DNA of 64,000 nucleotides from the NCBI RefSeq assembly GCF_003326475.1, contig NZ_JPWA01000011.1:1-64000 (forward strand), read 5' to 3'. Of this stretch, positions 27,687 to 35,347 are shown piece by piece. How positions within the stretch are numbered: the stretch's first letter is position 1; each line of letters begins with the position of its first letter. The notes beneath the pieces were generated by a model. It saw only the letters and a list, made by a program, of their open reading frames with translations. It was not told the origin of the DNA and did no database searches. This stretch comes from Thalassospira xianhensis MCCC 1A02616 (GTDB taxonomy: Bacteria > Pseudomonadota > Alphaproteobacteria > Rhodospirillales > Thalassospiraceae). Made by a program: the position numbers and the translations under genes.

Positions 27687-28057
27687 GTCCAATTTCCCTT
27701 TTTATCGGTTCTGTTTGCCAGAACCGAAGTGCCGACCTTTGCGGGCGGCACTACACACCTCGGATGTCACATGTATTTGGGAAGACAACCTGAAGTTCCC
27801 CACACCCGGAAATGACGGAAAACTGCAGCTTCCTTCCAAGGCTACACATAGCGGATCATCTGCCTAAAAACTATGCTTCTGCACAAAAAAAAATCGTTCG
27901 CTCAATAGCTTCCGATCAACGGAACCCTGTATTCCAATTGGGGATTGTCACAGAATTTTACACTTTGCTGCGTCGCAAAATAATCTAAGCTTGGCTGGTG
28001 GCGCGAATCAGAAGGCCATTTCGCATTCGCAAAAATATTTTGGATCGGAGATGTCCC
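27687..28057. other. Divergent intergenic region gdhB / fabI
   Basis: About 370 bp between two divergent genes. A hairpin with arms AGTGCCG/CGGCACT lies at 27729-27753, close to the gdhB start and likely in its leader. A TTTACA / AATAAT pair with a 16-bp spacer (27959-27986) could be a fabI promoter. No open frame looks real. Confidence 0.5.
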
Positions 28058-28816
28058 ATGCTCGCAGGAAAGAAGGGCCTTGTTGTCGGAATCGCCAATG
28101 ACAAGTCAATCGCCTATGGCTGTGCCCGAATTTTCAACCGCGAGGGTGCAGAGCTGGCAATTACCTATCTGAATGACAAAGCAGAAAATCATGTCCGGCC
28201 TTTGGCGGAGGGACTCGGTGCCCCGATCATCACCCCGCTTGATGTTCAGAACGAAGATCAGATGGATCGGCTTTTCGATGCGATTTCATCCCACTGGGGG
28301 AAACTGGATTTCGTCCTGCATTCCATCGCATTTGCCCCCGGCGATGACCTGCATGGCAGGGTGATAGACTGTTCACGCGACGGCTTTCTGACCGCGATGG
28401 ATATTTCGTGTCATTCGTTTCAGCGACTGGCAAAACGTGCCGAACCATTGATGAAAGATGGCGGGGCACTGTTGACCGTCACCTATATGGGCTCGGAACG
28501 GGTTATTGATCATTATGGGGTTATGGGCCCGGTCAAAGCCGCGCTTGAGAGCGTGACCCGGTATATGGCTTCCGAACTGGGACCGAAAAACATTCAGGTC
28601 CATGCGATTTCACCCGGCCCCCTTCTGACACGCGCCGCATCAGGCATTGCCGAGTTTAACTCCCTGATGAACACGGCCCAAAGCCGATCACCCGGACGCA
28701 GGCTTGTCACCATCGACGAGATCGGCGAACTGGCAGCGTTTCTGGCCAGCGACCGGTCTCGTGGGATCACGGGCGATGTCATCCATATCGATGGTGGCTA
28801 TAACATCATGGGCTAA
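28058..28816 (+). CDS. fabI: Enoyl-[acyl-carrier-protein] reductase [NADH] FabI
   Basis: A 252-residue SDR-type enoyl-ACP reductase that completes each fatty-acid elongation round. It starts with the FabI-type variant nucleotide loop VVGIANDKSIAYGCA. The catalytic residues Tyr143, Tyr153 and Lys160 give the FabI spacing Y-x6-K (YGVMGPVK), unlike ordinary SDRs with Y-x3-K. HIDGGYNIMG at the C-terminus is typical. The ATG at 28058 has GGAG upstream; the longer frame from 27998 is not family-like. The gene converges on the RTX gene with only 11 bp between stops. Alphaproteobacteria often have two FabI paralogues, so a second copy may exist. Confidence 0.92.
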   Translation: MLAGKKGLVVGIANDKSIAYGCARIFNREGAELAITYLNDKAENHVRPLAEGLGAPIITPLDVQNEDQMDRLFDAISSHWGKLDFVLHSIAFAPGDDLHGRVIDCSRDGFLTAMDISCHSFQRLAKRAEPLMKDGGALLTVTYMGSERVIDHYGVMGPVKAALESVTRYMASELGPKNIQVHAISPGPLLTRAASGIAEFNSLMNTAQSRSPGRRLVTIDEIGELAAFLASDRSRGITGDVIHIDGGYNIMG

Positions 28817-28827
28817 GGTCAGGGCCC

Positions 28828-29985
28828 TTAACCGATCATGCTGTCCTCAAACACGATATTGTCCTCGGTGAAATCGGCAAGATCTGTATTTTCAATCAGG
28901 ACACCATAATCGTAATGCCGCCCATCACTAAAATCGACATACAACCCGGCGTCCGTTTCCTCTGCATGCTCTAGAAAATCAGCAAAGTCATGGATGCCGC
29001 TTTTTTCCTGAAACTCGCTTCCGAGCTGAAGCCTGTCACCGTTGGAACCTGTTTCAAAATCGGCAATCCGGTCGCGTTCGGCACCACCTTCAAACACCCG
29101 CCACAAAAACGTGTCCGGACCATCGTCTTGCGGATATCTGTCGCTGTTGCCACGTAGGAAATCGTTGCCATCGCCGCCCTCGATGATGTCATGCCCATTT
29201 CCACCGTGCAGGACATCATGCCCGTCGCCACCACGCAGAACATCATCGCCGAAATGCCCCTGCAGAACATTCCGACCAGCATCGCCGATCAGCAGGTCAT
29301 CATGGATTGTGCCGTATAGGTTTTCGATATCATAGACAACGTCGCCTTCAGCTTCGCCGCCCTGAAAAACACTGGTTTCAAGGTTAATTGAAACACCGCT
29401 ATCGCCATTGTAGCGCAATGTGTCGCTTCCTGCGCCACCATCAACGTAATCAGCATCGGCACCGGGGCTTAGCATATCATCCCCGTCGCCACCCAGAAGG
29501 GTATCCTCGCCCTCGCGCCCGATGATGGTATCGCTCCCCCTGCCGCCCAGAAGGGTGTCATTGCCCGGATCATTGCCAAGATAATCGCCGTATAGATAAT
29601 CATCCCCGTCACCGCCCAGCAGCAAATCGCTGCCACCGCGCCCCCAAAGCACATTGCTTGCAGCATCGCCGATCAAAGTATCGTCGAACGGACTTCCTTC
29701 AAGCACCTCGACACCAACAAGCCGGTCACCTTGCGCCTCGCCCCCATGGCCTGTTCCATCCTGCAGATCAACAATGACGCCTTGTGTTGCGGTATCGGTA
29801 TCGTAGTTGGCGCTATCACGTCCGCCGGGACCACCGTCAAGCAAATCCGCCCCCGGTCCGCCTGTCAGCTCGTCGTCCCTGCCAGCTCCGTAAAGCTGGT
29901 CATCGCCCGCCAGCCCATAAATCGTGTCATTATCACTTGATCCGACAAGGCTATCATTGCCTTCTGTTCCGGTAACGAGTGCCAT
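28828..29985 (-). CDS. RTX (haemolysin-type) calcium-binding repeat protein
   Basis: A 385-residue acidic protein made almost wholly of glycine-aspartate nonapeptides of the type GGxGxDxLx, for example GGDGDDYLYG and GGNGHDIIEGGDGNDFL. These fold as calcium-bound parallel beta-rolls. There is no Sec signal, and the C-terminal about 60 residues are non-repetitive and acidic, as in type I secretion signals. No enzymatic domain is visible. The ATG at 29985 has CAGGAGGG upstream, and an in-frame TTG at 30000 is not needed. No ABC/HlyD/TolC secretion genes are nearby, so export depends on a transporter elsewhere. A surface or extracellular role is inferred. Confidence 0.9.
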   Translation of the reverse strand: MALVTGTEGNDSLVGSSDNDTIYGLAGDDQLYGAGRDDELTGGPGADLLDGGPGGRDSANYDTDTATQGVIVDLQDGTGHGGEAQGDRLVGVEVLEGSPFDDTLIGDAASNVLWGRGGSDLLLGGDGDDYLYGDYLGNDPGNDTLLGGRGSDTIIGREGEDTLLGGDGDDMLSPGADADYVDGGAGSDTLRYNGDSGVSINLETSVFQGGEAEGDVVYDIENLYGTIHDDLLIGDAGRNVLQGHFGDDVLRGGDGHDVLHGGNGHDIIEGGDGNDFLRGNSDRYPQDDGPDTFLWRVFEGGAERDRIADFETGSNGDRLQLGSEFQEKSGIHDFADFLEHAEETDAGLYVDFSDGRHYDYGVLIENTDLADFTEDNIVFEDSMIG

Positions 29986-30138
29986 AACGCCCTCCTGCAA
30001 CTGACAACATCAACTGCAGATTTAAATACATATTCCCGCACGTATCAATATTCGTAAAATAGAACGAAATATAAACTTCAATTATACAAAATGACCATTT
30101 TCAATAAATCGCCATAACGCGTTTTAAGACATGAAATA

Positions 30139-30813
30139 TTAGAAATTATTTTGCCGTTTTCCGGATTTTATTGCGTCATCTGCAAGCGGAGCTGCTTTTA
30201 CAATTTGCTTCTGAAGCGCCAGAACCAGTTCTGCATCGGGGTCCGGTGCGCTGGCCGCAAACAGATCTGCCGTGTCGCCGCCATTGATCGCAATCATGCG
30301 CTTTTCCGTTTCGGCCTGGGTTTCAACACGCCCATCTGAAACCAAGTGCCGCAAATCAAATCCAGCGGCCTTGAGCGCCGGCGCGATCAGCAATGTGCGA
30401 TGGCAATCCAGCGGATCCTTTTCTGCGCACATCAGGCAGATGCGGTATTTGCCTGCGCCCGAAAGCAGACGATCAATCCCGGCTTTGAATTCCGGGCGCG
30501 CTGCCATCAGGTCGTAGTTCAGCCGACCGTCGGGATACAATGACGGGTCCTGCGGCTTTCCGCCCAGAACATCCCCCATGAAAACGTAAGCAATGCCGTT
30601 CTCGCGCAGGAACGGGCCAAAGGTATCGGCATCAAACGCCTTCCAGTAATTCGATCCCCGGAAAGTCCGGATATCGGCCACCGCCGTAATGCCCTGCCCC
30701 TTTAAAAGGGCAAGCAAACTGTCCCGGTCATGCCCGGCATAACCGACGGTCCAGATAATGTTGGCAGGGTCATTATTGTCTTGCTTGTCGTTCATTTTTC
30801 CAAAAAACGACAT
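30139..30813 (-). CDS. DUF488 family protein
   Basis: A 224-residue protein of the DUF488 family. The N-terminal WTVGYAGHDRDSLLALL and VADIRTFRGS segments and the motif CAEKDPLDCHR (Cys129, Glu131, Cys137, His138, Arg139) are the hallmarks. The Cys-x-Glu...Cys-His-Arg site suggests a nucleotide or metal-dependent reaction, but no activity is established. The C-terminal about 40 residues are a charged extension. A second ATG six codons in is an alternative start. The gene lies just after the terminator of the tRNA-Gly array on the same strand and is probably transcribed separately. Confidence 0.85.
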   Translation of the reverse strand: MSFFGKMNDKQDNNDPANIIWTVGYAGHDRDSLLALLKGQGITAVADIRTFRGSNYWKAFDADTFGPFLRENGIAYVFMGDVLGGKPQDPSLYPDGRLNYDLMAARPEFKAGIDRLLSGAGKYRICLMCAEKDPLDCHRTLLIAPALKAAGFDLRHLVSDGRVETQAETEKRMIAINGGDTADLFAASAPDPDAELVLALQKQIVKAAPLADDAIKSGKRQNNF

Positions 30814-30839
30814 CTCACAGGGAACCGCAAGCCCGAAAC

Positions 30840-30870
30840 AAAAAAGGCTGCCCCGAAGGACAGCCTTTTT
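30840..30870 (-). terminator. Terminator of the tRNA-Gly array
   Basis: A stem with arms AAAAAGGCTG/CAGCCTTTTT and a 10-nt loop is followed on the minus strand by a T-run and GTTTCG. It lies 12 bp after the last tRNA gene. Confidence 0.85.
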
Positions 30871-30882
30871 GAACTTTCATCA

Positions 30883-30957
30883 TGGAGCGGGCGAAGAGAT
30901 TCGAACTCTCGACCCTAACCTTGGCAAGGTTATGCTCTACCCCTGAGCTACGCCCGC
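30883..30957 (-). tRNA. tRNA-Gly (GCC), copy 4 (last transcribed)
   Basis: 75 nt including an encoded CCA. The acceptor GCGGGCG pairs with CGCCCGC; the D-arm is GCTC/GAGC; the anticodon loop TTGCCAA gives anticodon GCC; the T-arm loop is TTCGAAT. The sequence is identical to the three copies upstream. Confidence 0.97.
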
Positions 30958-30992
30958 ATCATCATGAAAGCATGATGAAGGAAACCACCTGA

Positions 30993-31067
30993 TGGAGCGG
31001 GCGAAGAGATTCGAACTCTCGACCCTAACCTTGGCAAGGTTATGCTCTACCCCTGAGCTACGCCCGC
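30993..31067 (-). tRNA. tRNA-Gly (GCC), copy 3
   Basis: Identical in sequence and cloverleaf to the neighbouring copies: 75 nt with encoded CCA and anticodon GCC. The hairpin-bearing spacers on both sides could guide processing of the common transcript. Confidence 0.97.
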
Positions 31068-31102
31068 ATCATCATGAAAGCATGATGAAGGAAACCACCT
31101 GA

Positions 31103-31177
31103 TGGAGCGGGCGAAGAGATTCGAACTCTCGACCCTAACCTTGGCAAGGTTATGCTCTACCCCTGAGCTACGCCCGC
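31103..31177 (-). tRNA. tRNA-Gly (GCC), copy 2
   Basis: Identical to the other copies: 75 nt with encoded CCA and anticodon GCC. The spacer between this copy and the first-transcribed copy carries the one base change seen in the array. Confidence 0.97.
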
Positions 31178-31212
31178 ATCATCATGAAAGCATGATGAAG
31201 GAAGCCACCTGA

Positions 31213-31287
31213 TGGAGCGGGCGAAGAGATTCGAACTCTCGACCCTAACCTTGGCAAGGTTATGCTCTACCCCTGAGCTACGCCCGC
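31213..31287 (-). tRNA. tRNA-Gly (GCC), copy 1 (first transcribed)
   Basis: First gene after the promoter at 31325-31352, with a leader of about 30 nt. It is identical to the other copies: 75 nt, encoded CCA, anticodon GCC. The upstream flank differs from the spacers, marking the array end. Confidence 0.97.
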
Positions 31288-31324
31288 ATTCATCAGTATT
31301 TCCTGCCCCTGTGGAGCGGCGCGG

Positions 31325-31352
31325 ATAATAGCCCAACAAAACGTGATTGCAA
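31325..31352 (-). promoter_or_regulatory. Sigma-70-type promoter of the tRNA-Gly array
   Basis: On the minus strand TTGCAA, a 16-bp spacer and TATTAT are followed by the GC-rich discriminator CCGCGCCGC. A GC-rich discriminator is typical of growth-rate and stringent-controlled stable-RNA promoters. The predicted start is about 30 nt before the first tRNA. Confidence 0.7.
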
Positions 31353-31504
31353 CCCTTTTTTCCATCAAATCGCCGCCACATCCAGAATGGCGGTTTTCCT
31401 TGACTTTTTACCCTTAAAACGGGGAAATCACGCCAACATGCTGCAATTTGCGTCCTAATTGCAATCTGACCATCTTCGCGCGACCCAGCCAGAAGGAAAA
31501 CAGG

Positions 31505-32014
31505 ATGAGTGATCCATCAACCGCACTTTTCGATTATCTCGAAAATCTTGGTATCGAAACCCGCACGCACGAGCATGTGCCGCTGTTTACGGTTGAGGAT
31601 TCGCAAAAGCTGCGCGGGGATCTGCCGGGCCTTCATTCCAAGAACCTTTTTGTCAAAGACAAGAAGGATGCCCTGTGGCTTGTCGTGGCTGAGGAAAATA
31701 CCGAAATCCGGATGAACCACCTGCACAAGACACTGGGCTGCGCGCGCCTTTCGTTTGGCAAACCGGAACTGCTGCTTGAAACGCTTGGCGTCATTCCGGG
31801 ATCGGTCACACCCTTTGCCCTGATCAACGATCATGCGCGAAAGATCAACTTCGCTCTGGATGAGAAGCTGGCCAAAGGTGACATTCTTAACTTCCACCCC
31901 TTGCGGAATGACAGAACCACGACAATTCAGTCTGATGACCTGCTTCGATTTGTCACCAGTCTTGGCTACGAAATCAGAATTATCGATTTTAAAGAGAAAA
32001 TAGATTCGTTCTGA
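31505..32014 (+). CDS. Prolyl-tRNA editing domain protein (YbaK/ProXp family)
   Basis: A 169-residue free-standing editing domain that hydrolyses mischarged tRNA, most often Ala-tRNA(Pro) or Cys-tRNA(Pro). Family features are the N-terminal TRTHEHVPLFTVEDS, the catalytic-Lys segment GLHSKNLFVKDKK, the LGVIPGSVTPFAL turn and the C-terminal FHPLRNDRTTTI. It looks closest to the PrdX/ProXp-ala branch, often annotated as prolyl-tRNA synthetase-associated domain. The ATG at 31505 follows GAAGGAAAACAGG; the longer frame from 31448 has no such signal. It is divergent from the tRNA-Gly array and 134 bp before cnoX. Confidence 0.9.
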   Translation: MSDPSTALFDYLENLGIETRTHEHVPLFTVEDSQKLRGDLPGLHSKNLFVKDKKDALWLVVAEENTEIRMNHLHKTLGCARLSFGKPELLLETLGVIPGSVTPFALINDHARKINFALDEKLAKGDILNFHPLRNDRTTTIQSDDLLRFVTSLGYEIRIIDFKEKIDSF

Positions 32015-32148
32015 TTCCGCACAAATGCTCATAAAGCCTTTTACCGCGAAACATTAAACTATAAGATTTTCCTAATGTTATGCAGAAGCCTCTTGTCGAA
32101 CGGCGGTTGAGGCATCATCTAGAATTCAGAATTAGTGAGTAAACGATA

Positions 32149-33075
32149 ATGTCTATCATTCTTGACGCCACCGCCCCGAATGCCGCCCCCACCGCTGGAC
32201 AGGACAAAGACCTGATCAAGGACAGCGGCATTGAAACCTTTGTCCAGGACGTCATCGAACCCTCGATGGAAGTCCCGGTTGTCGTCGATTTCTGGGCCCC
32301 CTGGTGCGGCCCGTGCAAAAGCCTGACGCCAACCATCGAAAAGGTGACACGCGAGGCTGGCGGGCGCGTAAAGTTGGTCAAGGTCAATATCGATGAAAAC
32401 CAGGAACTGGCGATGCAATTGCGCATCCAATCGGTTCCGACGGTCTATGCCTTCAAAGGCGGCCGTCCGGTTGACGGTTTTCAGGGCGCGCAGCCAGAAA
32501 GCGAAGTCCGTGCCTTTTACGAGCGTCTTGCAGGCGGCCCGATCGAAAGCCCGATTGCTGCAATTCTGGATCAGGCGGCTGCCGCGCTGGCGGATGACGA
32601 CCATGAAACAGCCCATGGCCTTTATGTTGGCGTACTTGAACGTGAACCCCAGAATGAAACAGCGATTGGCGGCATGATCCGCTGCATGGTCGCGATGGGA
32701 GAAGTTGAAGAAACCCGCCATTTTGTGGACAACATGGCCGAAGCAGATCGACTGAAGGCACCGATTGCATCTGCGATCAGCGCGCTTGAGCTGGCGGAAA
32801 CCGGTTACAGCAAGGAAGACCTTGATGTCGCACGTGCCAAAGTCGCCGCCAATCCGGATGACCTGCAGGCGCAGTTTGATTTGGGCATGGCTTGCTTTGC
32901 CACCAACAAGCGCGAAGAAGCCGTCAACGCCATGATTGCGATCATTCGCAAAGATCGCAGCTGGAACGACGATGCCGGTCGCACCCAACTGATCAAGTTT
33001 TTCGAGGCATGGGGCCCAATGGACCCGGCCAGCGTTGCGGGGCGCCGCGCACTCTCGACGGTTTTATTTTCATGA
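32149..33075 (+). CDS. cnoX: Thioredoxin-TPR chaperedoxin CnoX (YbbN)
   Basis: A 308-residue protein with an N-terminal thioredoxin fold (about 25-130) and a C-terminal TPR array. The active site WCGPCK (Cys53, Cys56) is intact, together with a cis-Pro in QSVPTVY. E. coli CnoX has lost this redox pair, so this one is predicted to be redox-active, as reported for Caulobacter CnoX. It would protect clients from over-oxidation and hand them to GroEL or DnaK. Its stop overlaps the next start as ATGA, coupling it to the LON-domain gene. The long N-terminal Ala/Pro stretch is normal for the alphaproteobacterial form. Confidence 0.92.
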   Translation: MSIILDATAPNAAPTAGQDKDLIKDSGIETFVQDVIEPSMEVPVVVDFWAPWCGPCKSLTPTIEKVTREAGGRVKLVKVNIDENQELAMQLRIQSVPTVYAFKGGRPVDGFQGAQPESEVRAFYERLAGGPIESPIAAILDQAAAALADDDHETAHGLYVGVLEREPQNETAIGGMIRCMVAMGEVEETRHFVDNMAEADRLKAPIASAISALELAETGYSKEDLDVARAKVAANPDDLQAQFDLGMACFATNKREEAVNAMIAIIRKDRSWNDDAGRTQLIKFFEAWGPMDPASVAGRRALSTVLFS

Positions 33076-33755
33076 GCATATGCGGTCCTTTCGATCCCAG
33101 TTTTTCGGATCTTCCAGATACATTGCCGGTCTTTCCGCTAAGTGGGGCGCTTCTGCTGCCGCGTGGCCATCTGCCGCTTAATATCTTTGAGCCGCGCTAT
33201 CTGAACATGATCACCGATGCTCTGGGGCAGGACCGCATGATCGGCATGGTTCAGCCACGCCCGGACGGGCGCAACACCTTTTATATGGATCCGGACAATC
33301 CACCGGTCTTCCAGACCGGCTGTGCCGGCCGCATCACGGCATTCAGCGAAACCGATGATGGTCGTTTCCTGATCACCCTGACGGGTGTCTGCCGATTTAA
33401 CATCGTCGAAGAACTTCCGATGCAGAGCGGTGGTTATCGCGCTGTACGAGGCGATTTTGCCCCATGGAAGGATGATTTGCTGCTGCCATCGGATTTGAAA
33501 CCGATTGATCGTGACCGTCTCCGACAGGCACTAGAAAGCTATTTTGCCCAGCATTCTTTGCGATCCTGCTGGGATACACTTAGCGATACCGATGATGAAA
33601 TGCTGGTTACAGCCATCGCAATGGGTTGCCGACTGAGCCCGCTTGAAAAACAGGCTTTGCTCGAATGCGCAAGCCTGTATGATCGCGGCGATATGCTGAC
33701 AACCTTGCTGGAAATGGCAGCCCATCCGCGAGCACCACAGACCGCCAGCAACTAA
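33072..33755 (+). CDS. LON N-terminal substrate-binding domain protein
   Basis: A 227-residue cytoplasmic protein equal to the N-terminal (LAN/ASCH-like) domain of Lon protease without ATPase or peptidase. It opens with LPVFPLSGALLLPRGHLPL and FEPRYLNMI, both diagnostic, and the middle has GCAGRITAF and LTGVCRF. It is translationally coupled to cnoX (ATGA) and followed 23 bp later by a UPF0434 gene. Such proteins bind unfolded clients in Lon; a free adaptor or chaperone role is an inference. The longer open frame starting inside cnoX is a shadow. Confidence 0.92.
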   Translation: MSICGPFDPSFSDLPDTLPVFPLSGALLLPRGHLPLNIFEPRYLNMITDALGQDRMIGMVQPRPDGRNTFYMDPDNPPVFQTGCAGRITAFSETDDGRFLITLTGVCRFNIVEELPMQSGGYRAVRGDFAPWKDDLLLPSDLKPIDRDRLRQALESYFAQHSLRSCWDTLSDTDDEMLVTAIAMGCRLSPLEKQALLECASLYDRGDMLTTLLEMAAHPRAPQTASN

Positions 33756-33778
33756 ACGTAATATGAAGGCCCAGAACA

Positions 33779-33967
33779 ATGACCGCGACTCACAGCCCGG
33801 TAGACCCGAAACTGCTTGAAATCCTTGTTTGCCCGGTCACCAAAGAAACACTGGAATATGATCGCGAGCAGAACGAGCTGATCAGCGTCAAGGCCGGTCT
33901 TGCCTACCCGATTCGCGACGGCATTCCTATCATGCTGCCCGACGAAGCACGTGTCATCGAAGACTGA
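33779..33967 (+). CDS. UPF0434/Trm112-like small protein (YcaR family)
   Basis: A 62-residue protein that aligns by eye to YcaR/Trm112. It has [17 protein letters not shown], then [20 protein letters not shown], the family's strongest signature. The usual second Cys of the CPxC pair is Thr here, so zinc binding is doubtful. In eukaryotes and archaea Trm112 activates methyltransferases; bacterial roles are unclear. It sits between the LON-domain gene and the DUF971 gene at short distances, likely one operon. Confidence 0.92.
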   Translation: MTATHSPVDPKLLEILVCPVTKETLEYDREQNELISVKAGLAYPIRDGIPIMLPDEARVIED

Positions 33968-33981
33968 TTGTGACGGTTTTC

Positions 33982-34368
33982 ATGTCGGAAGACAGCTTTA
34001 CCCCGCGTTTCAGCCCGGTTGAAATCAACTATCTGCGTGACGAACATATTCTGGAAGTTGTCTGGGATGATGGGCTGACGTCAAAATTCAGCGCCGAACT
34101 GCTGCGGGTTGAAAGCCCGTCCGCCGAGGTCCAGGGGCACCATCCATCCGAAAAGAAAATCATCCCCGGACGCCGTCATGTCGGCATCATCGACATTGTT
34201 CCGGTCGGAAACTATGCCGTGCGCATCACATTTGATGATCTGCATGATAGCGGCCTGTATAGCTGGCAGTATCTGCGTGACCTGCATGCCAGTCAGGATC
34301 AGCTCTGGGCTGATTATCTTCGTGCGCTAGAGATGCGCGGCCTGTCACGCGATCCTGTGCGCCGTTAA
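33982..34368 (+). CDS. DUF971 protein (gamma-butyrobetaine hydroxylase N-terminal-like)
   Basis: A 128-residue DUF971 protein, the small domain also found at the N-terminus of gamma-butyrobetaine hydroxylase. Family segments are VVWDDGLTSKFSAELLRVESPSA, then VGNYAVRITFDDLHDSGLYSW and a C-terminal helix. In bacteria it is often linked with Fe-S carrier Mrp/ApbC genes. GTG at 33970 is an alternative start giving four more residues; it would leave only two bases after the UPF0434 stop. Last gene of the cnoX cluster, with a hairpin downstream. Confidence 0.88.
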   Translation: MSEDSFTPRFSPVEINYLRDEHILEVVWDDGLTSKFSAELLRVESPSAEVQGHHPSEKKIIPGRRHVGIIDIVPVGNYAVRITFDDLHDSGLYSWQYLRDLHASQDQLWADYLRALEMRGLSRDPVRR

Positions 34369-34403
34369 CGGATTAGGACGCGCTTTTACGGCCCCATAAC
34401 CAA

Positions 34404-34434
34404 GAACGGCCCTGCCAAACTGACAGGACCGTTC
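34404..34434. terminator. Hairpin between convergent DUF971 and ompW genes
   Basis: GAACGGCCCTG and CAGGACCGTTC pair with one internal mismatch around a loop of about nine bases. It has no long T-run, but its place between convergent stops suggests a bidirectional terminator. Confidence 0.6.
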
Positions 34435-34477
34435 CTGGGATCAGACAACAAACCGGAAAGTTTGCCGTCGGCAGAGA

Positions 34478-35143
34478 TTAGAAGCGGTAACCGACACCGA
34501 TACCGAAAATCCATGGATCAAGGTCCACATCAACCTTGGCCGGGGATGCTCCGCCGAGGTCAGCAGTCACCGTTGTGTTCAGGAAAAGCTTCTTGACGTC
34601 AAAGTTCAGAGACCACGGACCGGAAATTGCGTAGTCAAAACCGGCCTGGAACGCATAGCCAAAGCCATCATCATACTTGACGGAGTTAGCGGCACCAGAT
34701 TTCTCGTTATAGAACATGGTGTAGTTCAAACCTGCACCAACATACGGGCTGAAACGCTGATCCGAGAGGAAGTGGTATTGTACCGTCAAAGTTGGCGGAA
34801 GCAGATTAACCGAGCCGAGATCAACGTCAGGATTCTGCCATTTGACATCATGCTTGGTCGTTGCTGCGATCAGCTCGAGGGCAATGTTGTCGGTAATGAA
34901 GTAAGAAAAATCCACCTCGGGAACGTAATCATTGCTGACCTTGCCTTCCCCGGTAGTAATGTCACTGGTCGAGGTATCTTCGTCCGGCACCACACCAATA
35001 ACACGGCCGCGAATCAGAATATCGCCCGCCTGTTTGGTTTTAAATGCTGCTTCCTGCGCCTGTGCGCCGGTTGCGGCGATCATCATCGTGCCAACAACAG
35101 CACAGCTGGCCACAGTGGCCATCAATTTCCGGGTAAGTGTCAT
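34478..35143 (-). CDS. ompW: OmpW family outer-membrane protein
   Basis: A 221-residue eight-stranded beta-barrel. The signal peptide (Arg/Lys start, hydrophobic core, ATGAQA-QE cleavage) is clear, and the mature part has LLPPTLTVQYHF, SPYVGAGLNYT and the closing GIGVGYRF ending in Phe, the BAM recognition end. OmpW forms a narrow hydrophobic channel. The ATG at 35143 has AGGGG 7 nt upstream, and an ATG five codons earlier is less likely. An FNR-type box about 70 bp upstream suggests oxygen-dependent control, as reported for E. coli ompW. Transcribed alone. Confidence 0.93.
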   Translation of the reverse strand: MTLTRKLMATVASCAVVGTMMIAATGAQAQEAAFKTKQAGDILIRGRVIGVVPDEDTSTSDITTGEGKVSNDYVPEVDFSYFITDNIALELIAATTKHDVKWQNPDVDLGSVNLLPPTLTVQYHFLSDQRFSPYVGAGLNYTMFYNEKSGAANSVKYDDGFGYAFQAGFDYAISGPWSLNFDVKKLFLNTTVTADLGGASPAKVDVDLDPWIFGIGVGYRF

Positions 35144-35205
35144 GTTTATCCCCTGCATTCAAAAATACGTCACGGGGACACTGCACCTTCGCAAATGCGA
35201 AAAGC

Positions 35206-35219
35206 TTGACTCAAATCAA
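35206..35219. promoter_or_regulatory. FNR/FixK-like box upstream of ompW
   Basis: TTGACTCAAATCAA matches the FNR/FixK consensus TTGAT-N4-ATCAA at nine of ten fixed bases. It is centred about 70 bp before the ompW ATG, in range for activation. Confidence 0.6.
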
Positions 35220-35347
35220 CATGGACCGACGAAAAGCGACACAATTTTGAATTGTTTTTAACTGCGAGCAAATAACCAAACCAAGAAGCGATCTTTAATT
35301 CATAAAAATCGCCTTTTGGCATCGCCCCCCATCTGCATGAGAGAAAA

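Larger units (their letters stand above)
30883..31287 (-). repeat. Tandem 110-bp repeat unit (tRNA plus spacer)
   Basis: Four tRNA genes of 75 nt are joined by three 35-bp spacers, an exact 110-bp period. Each spacer carries the hairpin TCATCATG-AAAG-CATGATGA. The spacers differ by a single base (GAAACC against GAAGCC), so the duplication is recent or kept uniform by gene conversion. Confidence 0.95.

Noticed and set aside
30883-31287. CRISPR-like periodic repeats
   Set aside because: The 110-bp period is explained by four tRNA-Gly genes; repeats are 75 nt and foldable as cloverleafs, and spacers are not unique.
30883-31287. tRNA cluster as a genomic-island attachment site
   Set aside because: No integrase, no partial tRNA copy and no foreign-looking DNA beside it.
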